Shown here: positions 18,807-27,763 of the stretch, piece after piece | Numbering within the stretch: position 1 is the first letter of the stretch | Layout of the letters: each line of letters begins with the position of its first letter | Assembly (NCBI RefSeq): GCF_947502895.1 | Contig: NZ_CANNBM010000002.1 | Coordinates: forward strand, 186,001-250,000 | Source: an uncultured Sulfitobacter sp. | Lineage (GTDB): Bacteria > Pseudomonadota > Alphaproteobacteria > Rhodobacterales > Rhodobacteraceae | Direction of reading: 5' to 3' | Length of the DNA stretch: 64,000 nt | Program-made: the position numbers and the translations under genes | Notes under the pieces: model-generated | What the model was told of the DNA's origin: nothing | Seen by the model: only the letters and a program-made list of their open reading frames with translations | Databases searched by the model: none

Positions 18807-19931
18807 GGCTCTGTTGCATAGATCTGAGTTTGAGCGGACTGCCCCATTTCCCGGGCGGACTTATGCTACGGGCTCAGTGATGGGGATGCCAAGAGCGGTA
18901 TAGCGGTTCAGGACCGCGATGCGTACTTGGAGTTCTGCAACCTGCCCGTCGAAGTCTCGGGCCATGAGGCCTTGGCCGAGGAGTTTGACGCAGTTCATCC
19001 ACTGACCGGCAGTGGTTTGCTTGCAAACCATGAGAGGTTTCGTCTCTGCGCGGCTGCGGCGGTGATATCCGGTCAACTTTCGCCACAAGGCGCGACCAAG
19101 ATATTTGCAGGTCCTCGCGGCTTCGTTTCGCGCGATGGCACCCGCTGTCGTTGGCTTCCAAAGCTGCGCATTGTTACGTGGGAGATGATGGCGGCGGCTC
19201 CGCGAGCGGCAAGCACATTGTGGCATCTGCGCGTGTCATAGGCTCTATCTGCGGTGACCGTGGCAATCTCTTGGTCGGGTGGGATCTGGTCCAGCAAGTC
19301 GGGCAGCATTGGTGCGTCGCCTACGTTCCTTGTCGTGACACCGAACGCGCGGATCTCCAGTGTTTCTTCATCCATACCAAGGTGAACCTTGCGCCACAGG
19401 CATCTCTTTGGCCCGCCGTTCCTACGTGCATTCCACTCTCCTTCGTCTTCCGCTTTGATCTCGGTCGCACCGATCAGCAGATGGAGCGGCCCCGATCCGC
19501 CACGATAAGGGATGGCGACGTTCAGTGCCTTCTGACGGCGGCCTAGGGCACTGAAGTCTGGCACTTTCCAGTCAAGCCCTGCCAGCCGCAGCAGACATTC
19601 GACAAAGCATGTCGTCTGTCGAAGAGGCATGTTGAACATTACCTTCATTGTCAGGCAAACTTGGATCGTCGCGTCGCTAAATTCGGGCTGACGCCCCCGC
19701 TTGCCTGTCGGCGGCGCGTGCCACGACATCTCGGGGTCAAACCAGATCGATAGCGAACCGCGCTGCTTCGGCGCGTCGTCCATTGTGCTCGAACCAATGG
19801 CGAATTAATGGCCAACTGTACGAAAGCCAGTTCCTGGCCTTGTACTTCGTGAGGGACCAACTGCTCATCAGTGACAGCTACCACGCTGGATTCATAAGAT
19901 GTATCCCTCACGCCATTTGTGCAACAAAGCC
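18807..19931 (-). mobile_element. Decayed IS5-family insertion sequence
   Basis: An approximately 1125-base remnant with ends GGCTCTGTTGCATA (18807) and, read inward from 19931, GGCTTTGTTGCAC; these are IS5/IS903-type termini differing by single bases. It contains one broken transposase. A third related terminus, GGGCTTTGTTGAATTAAAC, lies at 18741 just outside and may be the scar of another IS5-type element. Confidence 0.75.
18861..19783 (-). pseudogene. IS5-family transposase, frameshifted
   Basis: The N-terminal two thirds (start 19783: SLSIWFDPEMSWHAPP, KVMFNMPLRQTTCF, NVAIPYRGGSGPLHLLI) and the C-terminal part (WKPTTAGAIARNEAAR, ALWRKLTGYHRRSR, ending ITEPVA) lie in different frames, the switch being near 19165-19190. 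The first catalytic Asp is lost: LLIGATEIK stands where relatives have LLIDSTGIK. An insertion of about 14 residues also interrupts the ETK...CVKLLGQ segment. The gene is therefore dead by several independent changes. Confidence 0.88.
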
Positions 19932-20598
19932 CCCTAAAGAGATCACCAAACGCGGGGGAATGCCCGAAAACGGTTCCATCTTCTTCACCACTTTCCAGAC
20001 CCTCACCACCGACCAAGGCGGCAAGCTGGGATATGAAGACTACGCGCCCGACTTCTTCGATTTCATCATCATCGACGAATGCCATCGCAGCGGAGCCAAT
20101 GCCGAGAGTTCATAGCGCGACATCCTTGAGCGTTTCAGCCCCGCCGTGCAGCTGGGCCTGACCGCCACGCCCAAACGCACCGACAACGCCGACACCTACG
20201 CTTATTTCGGCGAACCTGCCTATGTCTATTCCCTGCGCAAAGGGATCGAGGATGGCTACCTCACTCCTTTCCGCGTGCGCAAATACGGATCAAACAGGGA
20301 TACATATGAGTCTGATGGTATCGATAAGGTATTAACGGGTGCCTTCACCGAGTTTTGGAACGAAGAACGTTCAAAGTCTGTAGCATTGATTTGCTCGGAG
20401 GAAGGCTTGGATGTGGGAGCATTCAAACAAATGATAGAAAGCTACCAATTCTCTGGCAAACCACCTTTGAACGATACAGTCGTCAAAGCGCTGGAGAAGC
20501 CACCCCGCATTTTAGAGCGAAAGTCCGTTGCTGAACGAATTATCGCAAAACTTCTTAGCCTGATTTCTAAGTTCGACGATGGTTTGGGAGACCTATGA
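19932..20598 (+). pseudogene. hsdR: Remnant of type I restriction endonuclease subunit HsdR
   Basis: The frame encodes part of the HsdR motor: the DEAD/DECH box IIIDECHRSG near 20060, motif III LGLTATPKRTDNADTY and YSLRKGIEDGYLTPF. An in-frame TAG at 20113-20115 (ESS-stop-RDILERF) replaces what is usually Trp. Near 20340 the sequence jumps directly to a C-terminal HsdR-like segment (FTEFWNEERS...LISKFDDGLGDL), so a large internal part is deleted. The N-terminus was lost where the IS5 element inserted. About 220 codons remain of a protein normally near 900-1000. No hsdM or hsdS is present, so a former restriction system on the island is gone. Confidence 0.8.
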
Positions 20599-20608
20599 AA
20601 CGGCAACT

Positions 20609-20627
20609 GGGGGTACGATTGGGGGTA
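20609..20627. promoter_or_regulatory. GGGGGTA motif pair at the right end of the island
   Basis: GGGGGTA occurs at 20609-20615 and 20621-20627, a 12-base spacing identical to the pair at 8813/8825 beside the integrase. The pair lies about 65 bases inside the right attachment site. Candidate arm-type integrase sites. Confidence 0.45.
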
Positions 20628-20690
20628 TGATCAAAGTAGATATTATTTTTAAATAATATTATCAGTTACATATATCACCAATGGGAAGAC

Positions 20691-20713
20691 GTGTGGGCAC
20701 CATTTTACCATCC
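20691..20713. other. Right attachment site (attR-like copy of the tRNA-Thr 3' end)
   Basis: GTGTGGGCACCATTTTACCA and the next three bases match the tRNA 3' end region at 8687-8711 with two missing G and one substitution. Similarity continues further right (AAGACATCCGA, ATCGTTCGTCCGATGCTG), where it parallels the sequence downstream of tRNA-Thr up to the integrase start. Confidence 0.65.
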
Positions 20714-20841
20714 AGAATAGTCCGAAGACATCCGAAAAGCCCTGTGTTATATCGGTTTTATCGAAATCGTTCGTCCGATGCTGCGTTATTGTATCTTGCT
20801 GCGTACCCTCTGATTGGGGGTGTCGGGATTTGACTGGAGAC

Positions 20842-21082
20842 GTGATATCTCTAACAGACATTCAACTGCGCCTCCTGAAACCCCGCAACAAAGCATGTAA
20901 AGTTTCTGACTTCGAAGTCTGGTTTATCTTGGTTAACATGAATGGCTCAAAGCTGCAGCAGTTAAAATATCTCCTGTTTGACAAAGAACGCCCGCTCTCG
21001 TTTGGTGTACATTCAGACGTCAGCTCAGGCGCGCAAGGCAAAGGAAGAAGCGCGGTTCAAGGTGGATGCTCAGGCTATCTAA
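20842..21082 (+). pseudogene. Remnant of a second, related integrase
   Basis: Starting from a GTG at 20842 the frame gives VISLTDIQLRLLKPRN, then CKVSDFEVWFILV and LKYLLFDKERPLSFG, clearly parallel to residues 1-54 of the intact integrase at 8865. After a frameshift near 21010 the similarity goes on in another frame (AQARKAKEEARFKVDAQAI, compare AQARKARDAAKALLAQGID) and ends at a stop near 21080. The rest of the gene is missing. The sequence between the att-like site and this start also resembles the tRNA-integrase spacer on the left. Confidence 0.8.
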
Positions 21083-21416
21083 TGCGTCGTATTGACCCCA
21101 CGGGAGTGTGCAGTAGCACTGTTGAACCGACCGCAAGAGGCCGGGCTATGGTATCTGAAATTTGCCAAGCATGGCGCGGTGTAGATAAGTTGATCACTGA
21201 AAACATGGGCAAGGAAGATGGCACGCATCTTGCAGCCCTCAGCCGTAACCTATGCGACCAACTGGGTGGAAAAAGGCCACAAGCCATGACGCGTGAAACA
21301 GTTCAGCCCAGTGGGGATGCAAACCCAGACACGCAAGACAACGCATCATGATGTTGTTCGCACCATTTCCCGGACCGGGCAGCTAAAGACCAACATTAGA
21401 AAAAGGAGAATACTCT
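21083..21416. other. Non-coding or decayed stretch before the YHYH cluster
   Basis: An open frame runs through most of it (to 21351) but it is the out-of-frame continuation of the integrase remnant, and no family is recognised. It ends with the ribosome binding site AAAAGGAG (around 21401) of the next gene. The second island's right border may lie here. Confidence 0.4.
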
Positions 21417-22415
21417 ATGTCACGCAAAGTTCTCTATTCCACGGTCGCGGTATCAGTCCTAGCGGCGGGTTCGGCCCTATATCTCTTGTCGTCATACCCA
21501 CAGGATACATCCGGCACCGTGGACACATCAGCCGCAGTTGAGGCCGCAACATGGGCCGACAACGTCAGCATCACTCTCGATGCCGCGGAGAGCACATTCA
21601 CATTTCAATCAAATGGTATTCCCGATCACGGGTTTGCAGAGCAATATCTGATCCCGATCGATCCAACGGACCAACCCTTTTCTGACAAACCGGCCGAGTT
21701 CTTCGATGTGGTCAATTCTGCAGAGTATTTCACGGAATCAGAGATCAACACGACGATTACCACAACGCCAGTCTATGCGAAGGAGCCCACTGACACATCA
21801 CTAGGCCGCATCGGTGTGGCGTTAAGTGGTGCACAGATTTTCAACGATTATGAGGACATGGAACGGACCGTTGTTGCGATTGATGATCAGGTCATCCACG
21901 ACCATGTGCCATTTTTGGACGAATGTAATGGTCACACCTTGGTCGACGGTACAGACTATCATTACCACGGTATTCCGGTCTGTCTGACGGTCAGGCTAGA
22001 TGTGGAGGGCGAACATTCCTACATGCTCGGTGTGCTGGAAGATGGATTTCCAGTCTATTCAAATCTGGACGTGAATGGCGTAGAGATCAGCAGCGACGCA
22101 CTGGATGAATGCAGCGGGCATGTTGGTCCGACACCAGAATTTCCTGACGGGACATACCATTATCACCTGACGGCGGACGAAGCGCCCTACATGATCGATT
22201 GTTATCACGGCGAGATTGAACAAGCCGAAATGATGCGCGGTAGCGGCGGCGCTCGGCCTGACTTTGCAGCGATAGCGCAGGAGCTTGGCGTAAGCGAGCA
22301 AATGTTGATGGATGCACTTGGAGACACCATGCCGCCCGACTTTGACGGGGCCGCCAAAGAGCTTGGGATCAGCCTCGACGCCCTTATGGCCGTCATGCCA
22401 GCACCGCCACAATGA
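21417..22415 (+). CDS. YHYH-domain exported protein
   Basis: A 332-residue protein with an N-terminal signal anchor (residues 5-27) and a YHYH domain (PF14240-type). Family signs are DECNGH, DYHYHGIPVCLT, LGVLEDGFPVY, a second DECSGH and GTYHYHLT, giving two turns of the same DECxGH...YHYH pattern. A short C-terminal tail repeats ELGVSEQMLMDALGD / ELGISLDALMAVM, a helical motif seen in some calcium- or surface-associated proteins. The function of the family is unknown; the many paired His and Cys suggest metal binding. An AAAAGGAG ribosome binding site precedes the start, and the gene overlaps the next by four bases (ATGA). Confidence 0.85.
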   Translation: MSRKVLYSTVAVSVLAAGSALYLLSSYPQDTSGTVDTSAAVEAATWADNVSITLDAAESTFTFQSNGIPDHGFAEQYLIPIDPTDQPFSDKPAEFFDVVNSAEYFTESEINTTITTTPVYAKEPTDTSLGRIGVALSGAQIFNDYEDMERTVVAIDDQVIHDHVPFLDECNGHTLVDGTDYHYHGIPVCLTVRLDVEGEHSYMLGVLEDGFPVYSNLDVNGVEISSDALDECSGHVGPTPEFPDGTYHYHLTADEAPYMIDCYHGEIEQAEMMRGSGGARPDFAAIAQELGVSEQMLMDALGDTMPPDFDGAAKELGISLDALMAVMPAPPQ

Positions 22416-22939
22416 ACCCAGACAAAATCACTCGGATCGGCAACATCTTTGCTGGCCTTACGCTGGGGTTTCTTGCTGTATTCGCAGGTCAGGTTCTTGC
22501 CCAAGAGGCGATGTCTGCCATGGATAAAGGCGGTATGAGCCATGGCATGTCCGCAACGGGCGGTGAAGGGGTGGAGCATGATCACCCTGCCCTGCCCGTC
22601 GACCCAAGTCTGCCCATCCCCAGCCTGACGCATCTGGCTTTTCCTGATGCGATGGATGGCTACAACATCCAGATACTTGTCCGTAATTTCACCTTCACAC
22701 CGGCATCCATTAACCGTGAGGTCGTGCCCAATGAGGGCCATGCCCACATATATATCAATGGCGCGAAAATCTCGCGGGTGTATGGCAATTGGTATCACAT
22801 ACCCTCATCCCTGTTCGCGCCCGGCGTGAACGCCTTAACCGTGACGCTCAATGCAAATGACCATAGTACGTGGGCAACGCCGGATGGCGCATTGATAGCA
22901 TCAACTGTAGCGATCATCCGACCTGCCAGTGACGAGTAA
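22412..22939 (+). CDS. Exported Met/His-rich protein, unknown function
   Basis: A 175-residue protein with a hydrophobic N-terminal export signal ending near residue 30 (GQVLAQ). It is followed by a Met/His-rich stretch (MDKGGMSHGMS, VEHDHPALP), a composition often found in periplasmic copper-handling proteins. The remainder (NIQILVRNFTFTP, GHAHIYINGAKISRVYG, LTVTLNANDHSTWA) looks like an all-beta sandwich with conserved His, comparable to DUF4399-type or cupredoxin-like folds, although no complete blue-copper motif is seen. Translationally coupled to the YHYH gene upstream and followed by another YHYH gene, so a joint envelope function is likely. I do not recognise a named family. Confidence 0.75.
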   Translation: MNPDKITRIGNIFAGLTLGFLAVFAGQVLAQEAMSAMDKGGMSHGMSATGGEGVEHDHPALPVDPSLPIPSLTHLAFPDAMDGYNIQILVRNFTFTPASINREVVPNEGHAHIYINGAKISRVYGNWYHIPSSLFAPGVNALTVTLNANDHSTWATPDGALIASTVAIIRPASDE

Positions 22940-23107
22940 AAACTCGGCGCAGTCTTTGTTTTGTGTGGGACTATAGTCAGCTGTGCGTCCAAGGTGACAA
23001 ATGCGGAAAATGAAAAGAACGGAGGCTTTGATACTTTTTCGTTCATAAAACGACGGGAATAGGGCTCCCGTCCGTTGTAGGTTAGAACGCACATTTTGGA
23101 GATGACC

Positions 23108-23872
23108 ATGAAGGCTTTCATAACCACATTTAGTCTAGCACTATGCGCCACAGGAGCAGTTCAGGCCCACGTCGCCATGACCGTGGAGGAGGATCAACGT
23201 TGTATTGTGTCGGATGGCATACCTGAGCACGAAACCGGACCATGGCGCGAAGGCGCAATCGTTGTTGAGCAGGACCATAAATTTTGCATGGACGCGACCC
23301 CTCAATTGACGGACACAGTCACCCAGAACGTCCGCATTTCCGGCATTACCATTACCGGCATCCCGCTCCGCCCCGGAACCGCTGAATACTATGATGCCTC
23401 CACAGATCGGGGTTATTCGCGTGATCCATCCTCAGGTTGGAATGTCGAAGGTATCGGTGGGTTAATCATGGATGCGCAAAACGCTCACGTAGATGGCGAC
23501 GGATACTATCATTATCACGGCATTCCGTCTGCGGTGACAGGTTCATTGGATACTCCCCTTTTTGGCTATGCCGCTGACGGCTTTGAGATCCACTATGCGG
23601 GCGAAAACGTGAAATCATCCTGGCAATTGAAGAGTGGCGAGCGCCCCTCTGGCCCGGGCGGCGAATATGACGGCACCTATGTCCAGGACTACGAATTCGT
23701 CGAAGGATCGGGCGATCTGGATGAATGCAACGGGACGACGCGCAACGGGCGCTATGTGTACTATGCGACCGATACCTTCCCATTTTTCCCACGCTGCTTC
23801 AAAGGAACGGTTTCGCAAGACTTCGCCGGCGGACGTCGTGACCGTCCCGCCCCACCAAACGACGGCGGCTAG
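23108..23872 (+). CDS. YHYH-domain secreted protein
   Basis: A 254-residue protein with a signal peptide (residues 1-20, cleavage near VQAHV). The YHYH core is GDGYYHYHGIP, followed by LFGYAADGFEIHY, LDECNG and an aromatic C-terminal YATDTFPFFPRC. It is a single-turn version of the domain seen twice in the protein at 21417. The start at 23108 is preferred over in-frame ATGs at 23096 and 23102 because GGAGATGA lies just upstream. A 168-base gap separates it from the preceding gene, so it may have its own promoter. A strong hairpin follows the stop. Confidence 0.83.
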   Translation: MKAFITTFSLALCATGAVQAHVAMTVEEDQRCIVSDGIPEHETGPWREGAIVVEQDHKFCMDATPQLTDTVTQNVRISGITITGIPLRPGTAEYYDASTDRGYSRDPSSGWNVEGIGGLIMDAQNAHVDGDGYYHYHGIPSAVTGSLDTPLFGYAADGFEIHYAGENVKSSWQLKSGERPSGPGGEYDGTYVQDYEFVEGSGDLDECNGTTRNGRYVYYATDTFPFFPRCFKGTVSQDFAGGRRDRPAPPNDGG

Positions 23873-23884
23873 ATATTCCAAAGC

Positions 23885-23913
23885 GGACCTTGGGGTATCA
23901 TTTTCCAAGGTCC
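23885..23913 (+). terminator. Hairpin terminator after the YHYH cluster
   Basis: GGACCTTGG (23885-23893) and CCAAGGTCC (23905-23913) form a perfect 9-base stem with an 11-base loop, starting 12 bases after the stop codon. The following bases are only weakly T-rich. Confidence 0.6.
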
Positions 23914-24470
23914 ATTTCATCCGCGACGTGTGAATTTATGCATCGGGCGGCGCACGCACGTAGCACTAATAGTTGCTCCAAGTGCATAATCATCAGCACA
24001 GCCTTAGGGCGACAGAACAGTCGGCCATGCGACCTACCACAATGCCTGACCAAGTAAATCGCAAGTGCGCCGACTGGCGCAAATAGCCCATCGCACCGCA
24101 AATCGTTTCTATTGGCAGCGATCAAAGGGGAGCAAACTGCTGCTCTTGTCGTATCTCACAGTGTTTTTTCAAAAATCGCATCGCTCAACATGCCGCAATT
24201 TTAGGCATTTATCACTTGATCGGCGCTTATTTCAGCACCCCCCACGGTTTCAACACCTAATCTGCGTCGATAACTTTCGTTCCAACAGCCACCGATTAAT
24301 CGTGTTGGCACCTGAAACAGGTAATTCAACGCCACGCGAGGGTGCAATCCTGGCAGATAACGACCCCCGCATGGCTGCAACATGAAGCTGCGTAACCCGC
24401 ATAGCATTCAGGCTGGGCCTTGACTAGCTGATGCACCGGATACGTGGCGAAACCTTAGGGGGTCTATCCT
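23914..24470. other. Long leader region upstream of the urt-like operon
   Basis: About 560 bases without a convincing gene. The segment 24300-24450 has several short complementary stretches and phrases (GGTGCAATCC, CCCCGCATGGCTG) loosely like parts of cobalamin riboswitches, but the diagnostic remaining boxes are absent. It ends with TTAGGGGG, the ribosome binding site of the next gene. It probably contains the operon promoter. Confidence 0.35.
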
Positions 24471-25760
24471 TTGACACTTCGTTCCACTTTGCTTTCTACA
24501 TTGTCCGCCAGCGTGCTGTGCGTCGCAGGCTCTGCTGCTTTTGCTGAATGTTCCGCTCCGATCAAAGTCGGAGTTCTGCACTCCTTGTCCGGCTCTATGG
24601 CGATTTCCGAAACCACGCTGAAAGACGCGATGCTGATGCTGATCGAGCAGCAAAATGCGGCTGGCGGTTTATTGGGCTGCCAATTGGAGGCGGTCGTTGT
24701 TGACCCTGCATCCGATTGGCCGTTGTTCGCGGAAAAAGCCCGCGAGCTTTTGACCGTCAATGAGGTCGATGTGATCTTTGGCAACTGGACATCTGTTTCA
24801 CGAAAGTCTGTGCTGCCGGTGATCGAAGAACTGAACGGCTTGCTGTTCTATCCTGTGCAGTACGAGGGCGAAGAGTCGTCTAGAAACGTATTCTACACAG
24901 GTGCCTCGCCAAACCAGCAAGCGATCCCTGCGACCGACTACTTTCTTGAGGAACTCGGCGTTGAGAAATTTGCATTGCTCGGCACCGATTACGTGTATCC
25001 GCGTACAACCAACAACATTCTTGAGTCCTATCTGAAGGATAAGGGCATCGCGGCCGAAGACATCTTTGTAAACTACACCCCTTTTGGCCAGTCTGACTGG
25101 GCCACCATCGTGGCAGACGTTGTTGCCCTTGGTGAAGACGGCAAGCAGGTTGGCGTGATCTCTACGATCAACGGCGATGCGAACATCGGCTTCTACAAAG
25201 AGCTCGCCGCTGCGGGCATTTCGGCGGACGATATTCCTGTTGTTGCGTTCTCGGTTGGTGAAGAAGAGCTGTCCGGCTTGGACACGTCCGACTTGGTCGG
25301 TCATCTGGCGGCGTGGAACTATTTCCAGTCTGCCGACTCTGAAGCCAACGACAAATTCATCGCCGCATGGAAGGCCTTCGCTGGCGAAGAGCGTGTGACC
25401 AATGACCCGATGGAGGCCCACTATATCGGGTTCAACATGTGGGTGAATGCAGCGACCGAAGCAGGCACAACGGACGTCGATGCCGTGCGCAGCGCCATGT
25501 ATGGTCAAGAGTTCCCGAACCTTACCGGTGGGACGGCTGTAATGTTGCCAAACCACCATTTGGCCAAGCCGGTTCTGATTGGCGAAATTCAAGCAGACGG
25601 TCAGTTCGACATCATCAGCCAAACGACCGAAGTTCCAGGCGATGCGTGGACTGATTTCCTGCCTGCCTCCGCAGTGCTGAAGTCCGATTGGAAAGATCTC
25701 GGCTGTGGCATGTATAATGTTGAAACCGCAACATGCGTTCAATTGACTTCTAACTACTAA
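24471..25760 (+). CDS. urtA: Urea/amide ABC transporter substrate-binding protein UrtA
   Basis: A 429-residue periplasmic binding protein of the branched-chain amino acid/urea (HAAT) class. A signal peptide spans about 25 residues (AAFAEC). UrtA/AmiC/FmdD-like features are KVGVLHSLSGSMAISE, FGNWTSVSRKSVLPV, LFYPVQYEGEE, TGASPNQQAIPA and GTDYVYPRTTNN. The start is TTG at 24471, eight bases after an AGGGGG ribosome binding site; no in-frame ATG fits. It leads urtBCDE in the same direction. The ligand could be urea or a related small amide, since no urease gene is in the window. Confidence 0.88.
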   Translation: MTLRSTLLSTLSASVLCVAGSAAFAECSAPIKVGVLHSLSGSMAISETTLKDAMLMLIEQQNAAGGLLGCQLEAVVVDPASDWPLFAEKARELLTVNEVDVIFGNWTSVSRKSVLPVIEELNGLLFYPVQYEGEESSRNVFYTGASPNQQAIPATDYFLEELGVEKFALLGTDYVYPRTTNNILESYLKDKGIAAEDIFVNYTPFGQSDWATIVADVVALGEDGKQVGVISTINGDANIGFYKELAAAGISADDIPVVAFSVGEEELSGLDTSDLVGHLAAWNYFQSADSEANDKFIAAWKAFAGEERVTNDPMEAHYIGFNMWVNAATEAGTTDVDAVRSAMYGQEFPNLTGGTAVMLPNHHLAKPVLIGEIQADGQFDIISQTTEVPGDAWTDFLPASAVLKSDWKDLGCGMYNVETATCVQLTSNY

Positions 25761-25829
25761 GTCCTTGCGGCAGGCACGCGGTCCCTTCCAGAAGGTTCGC
25801 TGCGCGCCTGTCGCATTCGTATTGAAAGA

Positions 25830-27761
25830 ATGCTGATGCGCTCCGCCTTAATTGCTTTGATCTTTATGATGTGCAATACACCCGCTGCCTTTGCCCAAAC
25901 CCTCCAGCCCATTTTGCAAACCCACGCCGCCGAAATCGCAAAACCTTCGCGCGGTTCGGTAAGCGAAACCCTTGATGCGATTGCCGCGTCAGGTCTGCCG
26001 CAAGTCACCACCTTTCTGGAGCAATGGTCCGAGAAAAACGTCTGGCAGCGCAACGATGGGCTGTTTTTCATTGGCACGGAAGCGGATGGCACTCTTTCGC
26101 TAACTGATGTCGATACGCAGGCCGCGTCCACCGCACCGAAATCTGAATTCAAACAGTTGAAACCGAACGGTGGCGTGCGCAGGTTGATCGGGACGACACT
26201 GGTGCAGTTTCAGCTGACCGACCCCGATTTGACGCGCCGTGAGACAGCTGTGGCCTCTATCGCGCGGCGTCCCGAAGCCGCGCAACTGGCCCCGCTTTTG
26301 GCGTCGATTGACCCCGAAGTGGACCCCGCCCTAAAGGCACGAAAAGTCCAACTTGCCAACTTCCTATCCGCGCGCTTTGCCACAGAGCCAAGTATGCGCA
26401 TCGCCGCGATCGACAGCCTTTCCACGGATACGTCCGTGGAAGCCCGCGCCGTATTGAATCAAATCCTGACCACGACCAACGGCGTTTCGGCCCAAAAACC
26501 AAATAGCAACATCGCCGCGATCCTCGATCCGATGGTCACGCCCGACGCCTCATATGCGCAGTTGGTCGCAGCAGATCTAGCCCCCCCCAAACAAACCCCT
26601 GCCGACATCAGAAAAGCGCTGGAAGCGAACATCATCGACGGACGCATTGCAGGCTTTCCTCTGGCACAGATGAACGATCCGGAACGACGCGAAGCGGCCT
26701 ATGCTGGCTTGGCTGCTAACGGCTTGGTCCCTGTTTTAATTACGCAGACCGTGCGCGATGCAGCCTTGAATAGTCATGTGTTTTACACGCTTTACGAAGA
26801 ACCCAACGCAGACATCACAGCAGCCGCACAGACCGCGCTGAGATCTGTTGATAGCCGCGTCGCCACGGCGCAGGCGGCTGATCTGACGTTAGATGCCTTG
26901 TCATTAGCGTCGATCTTTTTCCTCGCGGCGATTGGCCTTGCGATCACCTTCGGGGTCATGGGCGTGATAAACATGGCGCACGGCGAATTCATTATGATGG
27001 GCGCTTATACTGGCTATGTCGTACAACTGTTTGTTCCGAATTATACGGTGTCGCTAATCATCGCCCTGCCGCTGTCGTTTGCCGTTACCTTTGCCGCTGG
27101 TGTCGTGATGGAGCGGTTGGTGATCCGTCGATTATACCACCGCCCGCTGGAAACACTTCTTGCGACATTCGGCATCTCGATTGCATTGCAGCAGTTGGCC
27201 AAGAACATTTTTGGCACCCAAGCCCGCCCGCTGACATCGCCCGACTGGCTGGCAGGCGCATGGGTTGTCAATGACGTGATCCAGATCAGCTTTATCCGCA
27301 TTGCGATTTTCGTGTTGGCCCTGATGTTCCTCGGGCTGATCCTCTACATCCTTAAACGCACGCGGCTGGGCCTGGAGGTCCGCGCCGTCACCCAAAACCC
27401 CGGAATGGCATCGTCGATGGGGATCAATCCCGACCGCATCAACATGATGACCTTCGGGCTTGGGTCTGGCATCGCAGGGATCGCTGGGGTCGCTATCGGA
27501 CTTTACGCCAAGGTCACGTCCGAGATGGGATCAGACTACATCGTGCAGAGTTTCATGACCGTGGTTGTCGGCGGCGTTGGCAATGTCTGGGGGACGCTGG
27601 CGGGCGCTGCAATGATCGGCTTTGGTCAAAAAGGTATCGAATGGCTGAACCCTTCCAACACGCTGGCAGCACAAACCTATATGATTTTGTTCGTCATCCT
27701 GTTCATACAATTCAGGCCAAAGGGCATCGTCGCGCTCAAGGGCCGCGCGGCGGGAGACTGA
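25830..27761 (+). CDS. urtB: Urea-type ABC transporter permease UrtB
   Basis: A 643-residue permease. Residues 1-23 are a signal peptide (AAFAQ). Residues 25-340 form a soluble periplasmic part with HEAT-like helical character, a known extension of UrtB proteins; here it is long. From about 355 onwards there are roughly eight membrane segments of the LivH type (ITFGVMGVINMAHGEF, LETLLATFGISIALQQ, SSMGINPDRINMMTFGLG, VVVGGVGNVWGTL). A 69-base gap separates it from urtA and only two bases from urtC. The extension may contact the binding protein, but that is inference. Confidence 0.9.
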   Translation: MLMRSALIALIFMMCNTPAAFAQTLQPILQTHAAEIAKPSRGSVSETLDAIAASGLPQVTTFLEQWSEKNVWQRNDGLFFIGTEADGTLSLTDVDTQAASTAPKSEFKQLKPNGGVRRLIGTTLVQFQLTDPDLTRRETAVASIARRPEAAQLAPLLASIDPEVDPALKARKVQLANFLSARFATEPSMRIAAIDSLSTDTSVEARAVLNQILTTTNGVSAQKPNSNIAAILDPMVTPDASYAQLVAADLAPPKQTPADIRKALEANIIDGRIAGFPLAQMNDPERREAAYAGLAANGLVPVLITQTVRDAALNSHVFYTLYEEPNADITAAAQTALRSVDSRVATAQAADLTLDALSLASIFFLAAIGLAITFGVMGVINMAHGEFIMMGAYTGYVVQLFVPNYTVSLIIALPLSFAVTFAAGVVMERLVIRRLYHRPLETLLATFGISIALQQLAKNIFGTQARPLTSPDWLAGAWVVNDVIQISFIRIAIFVLALMFLGLILYILKRTRLGLEVRAVTQNPGMASSMGINPDRINMMTFGLGSGIAGIAGVAIGLYAKVTSEMGSDYIVQSFMTVVVGGVGNVWGTLAGAAMIGFGQKGIEWLNPSNTLAAQTYMILFVILFIQFRPKGIVALKGRAAGD

Positions 27762-27763
27762 GT

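Noticed and set aside
19932..20598. Functional helicase or restriction gene
   Set aside because: An in-frame stop at 20113 and a large internal deletion show that it is a remnant.
24300..24450. Cobalamin riboswitch upstream of urtA
   Set aside because: Only fragments of the consensus are visible and the later conserved box is absent; urt genes are also not usual targets. Kept only as a low-interest structured-leader observation.
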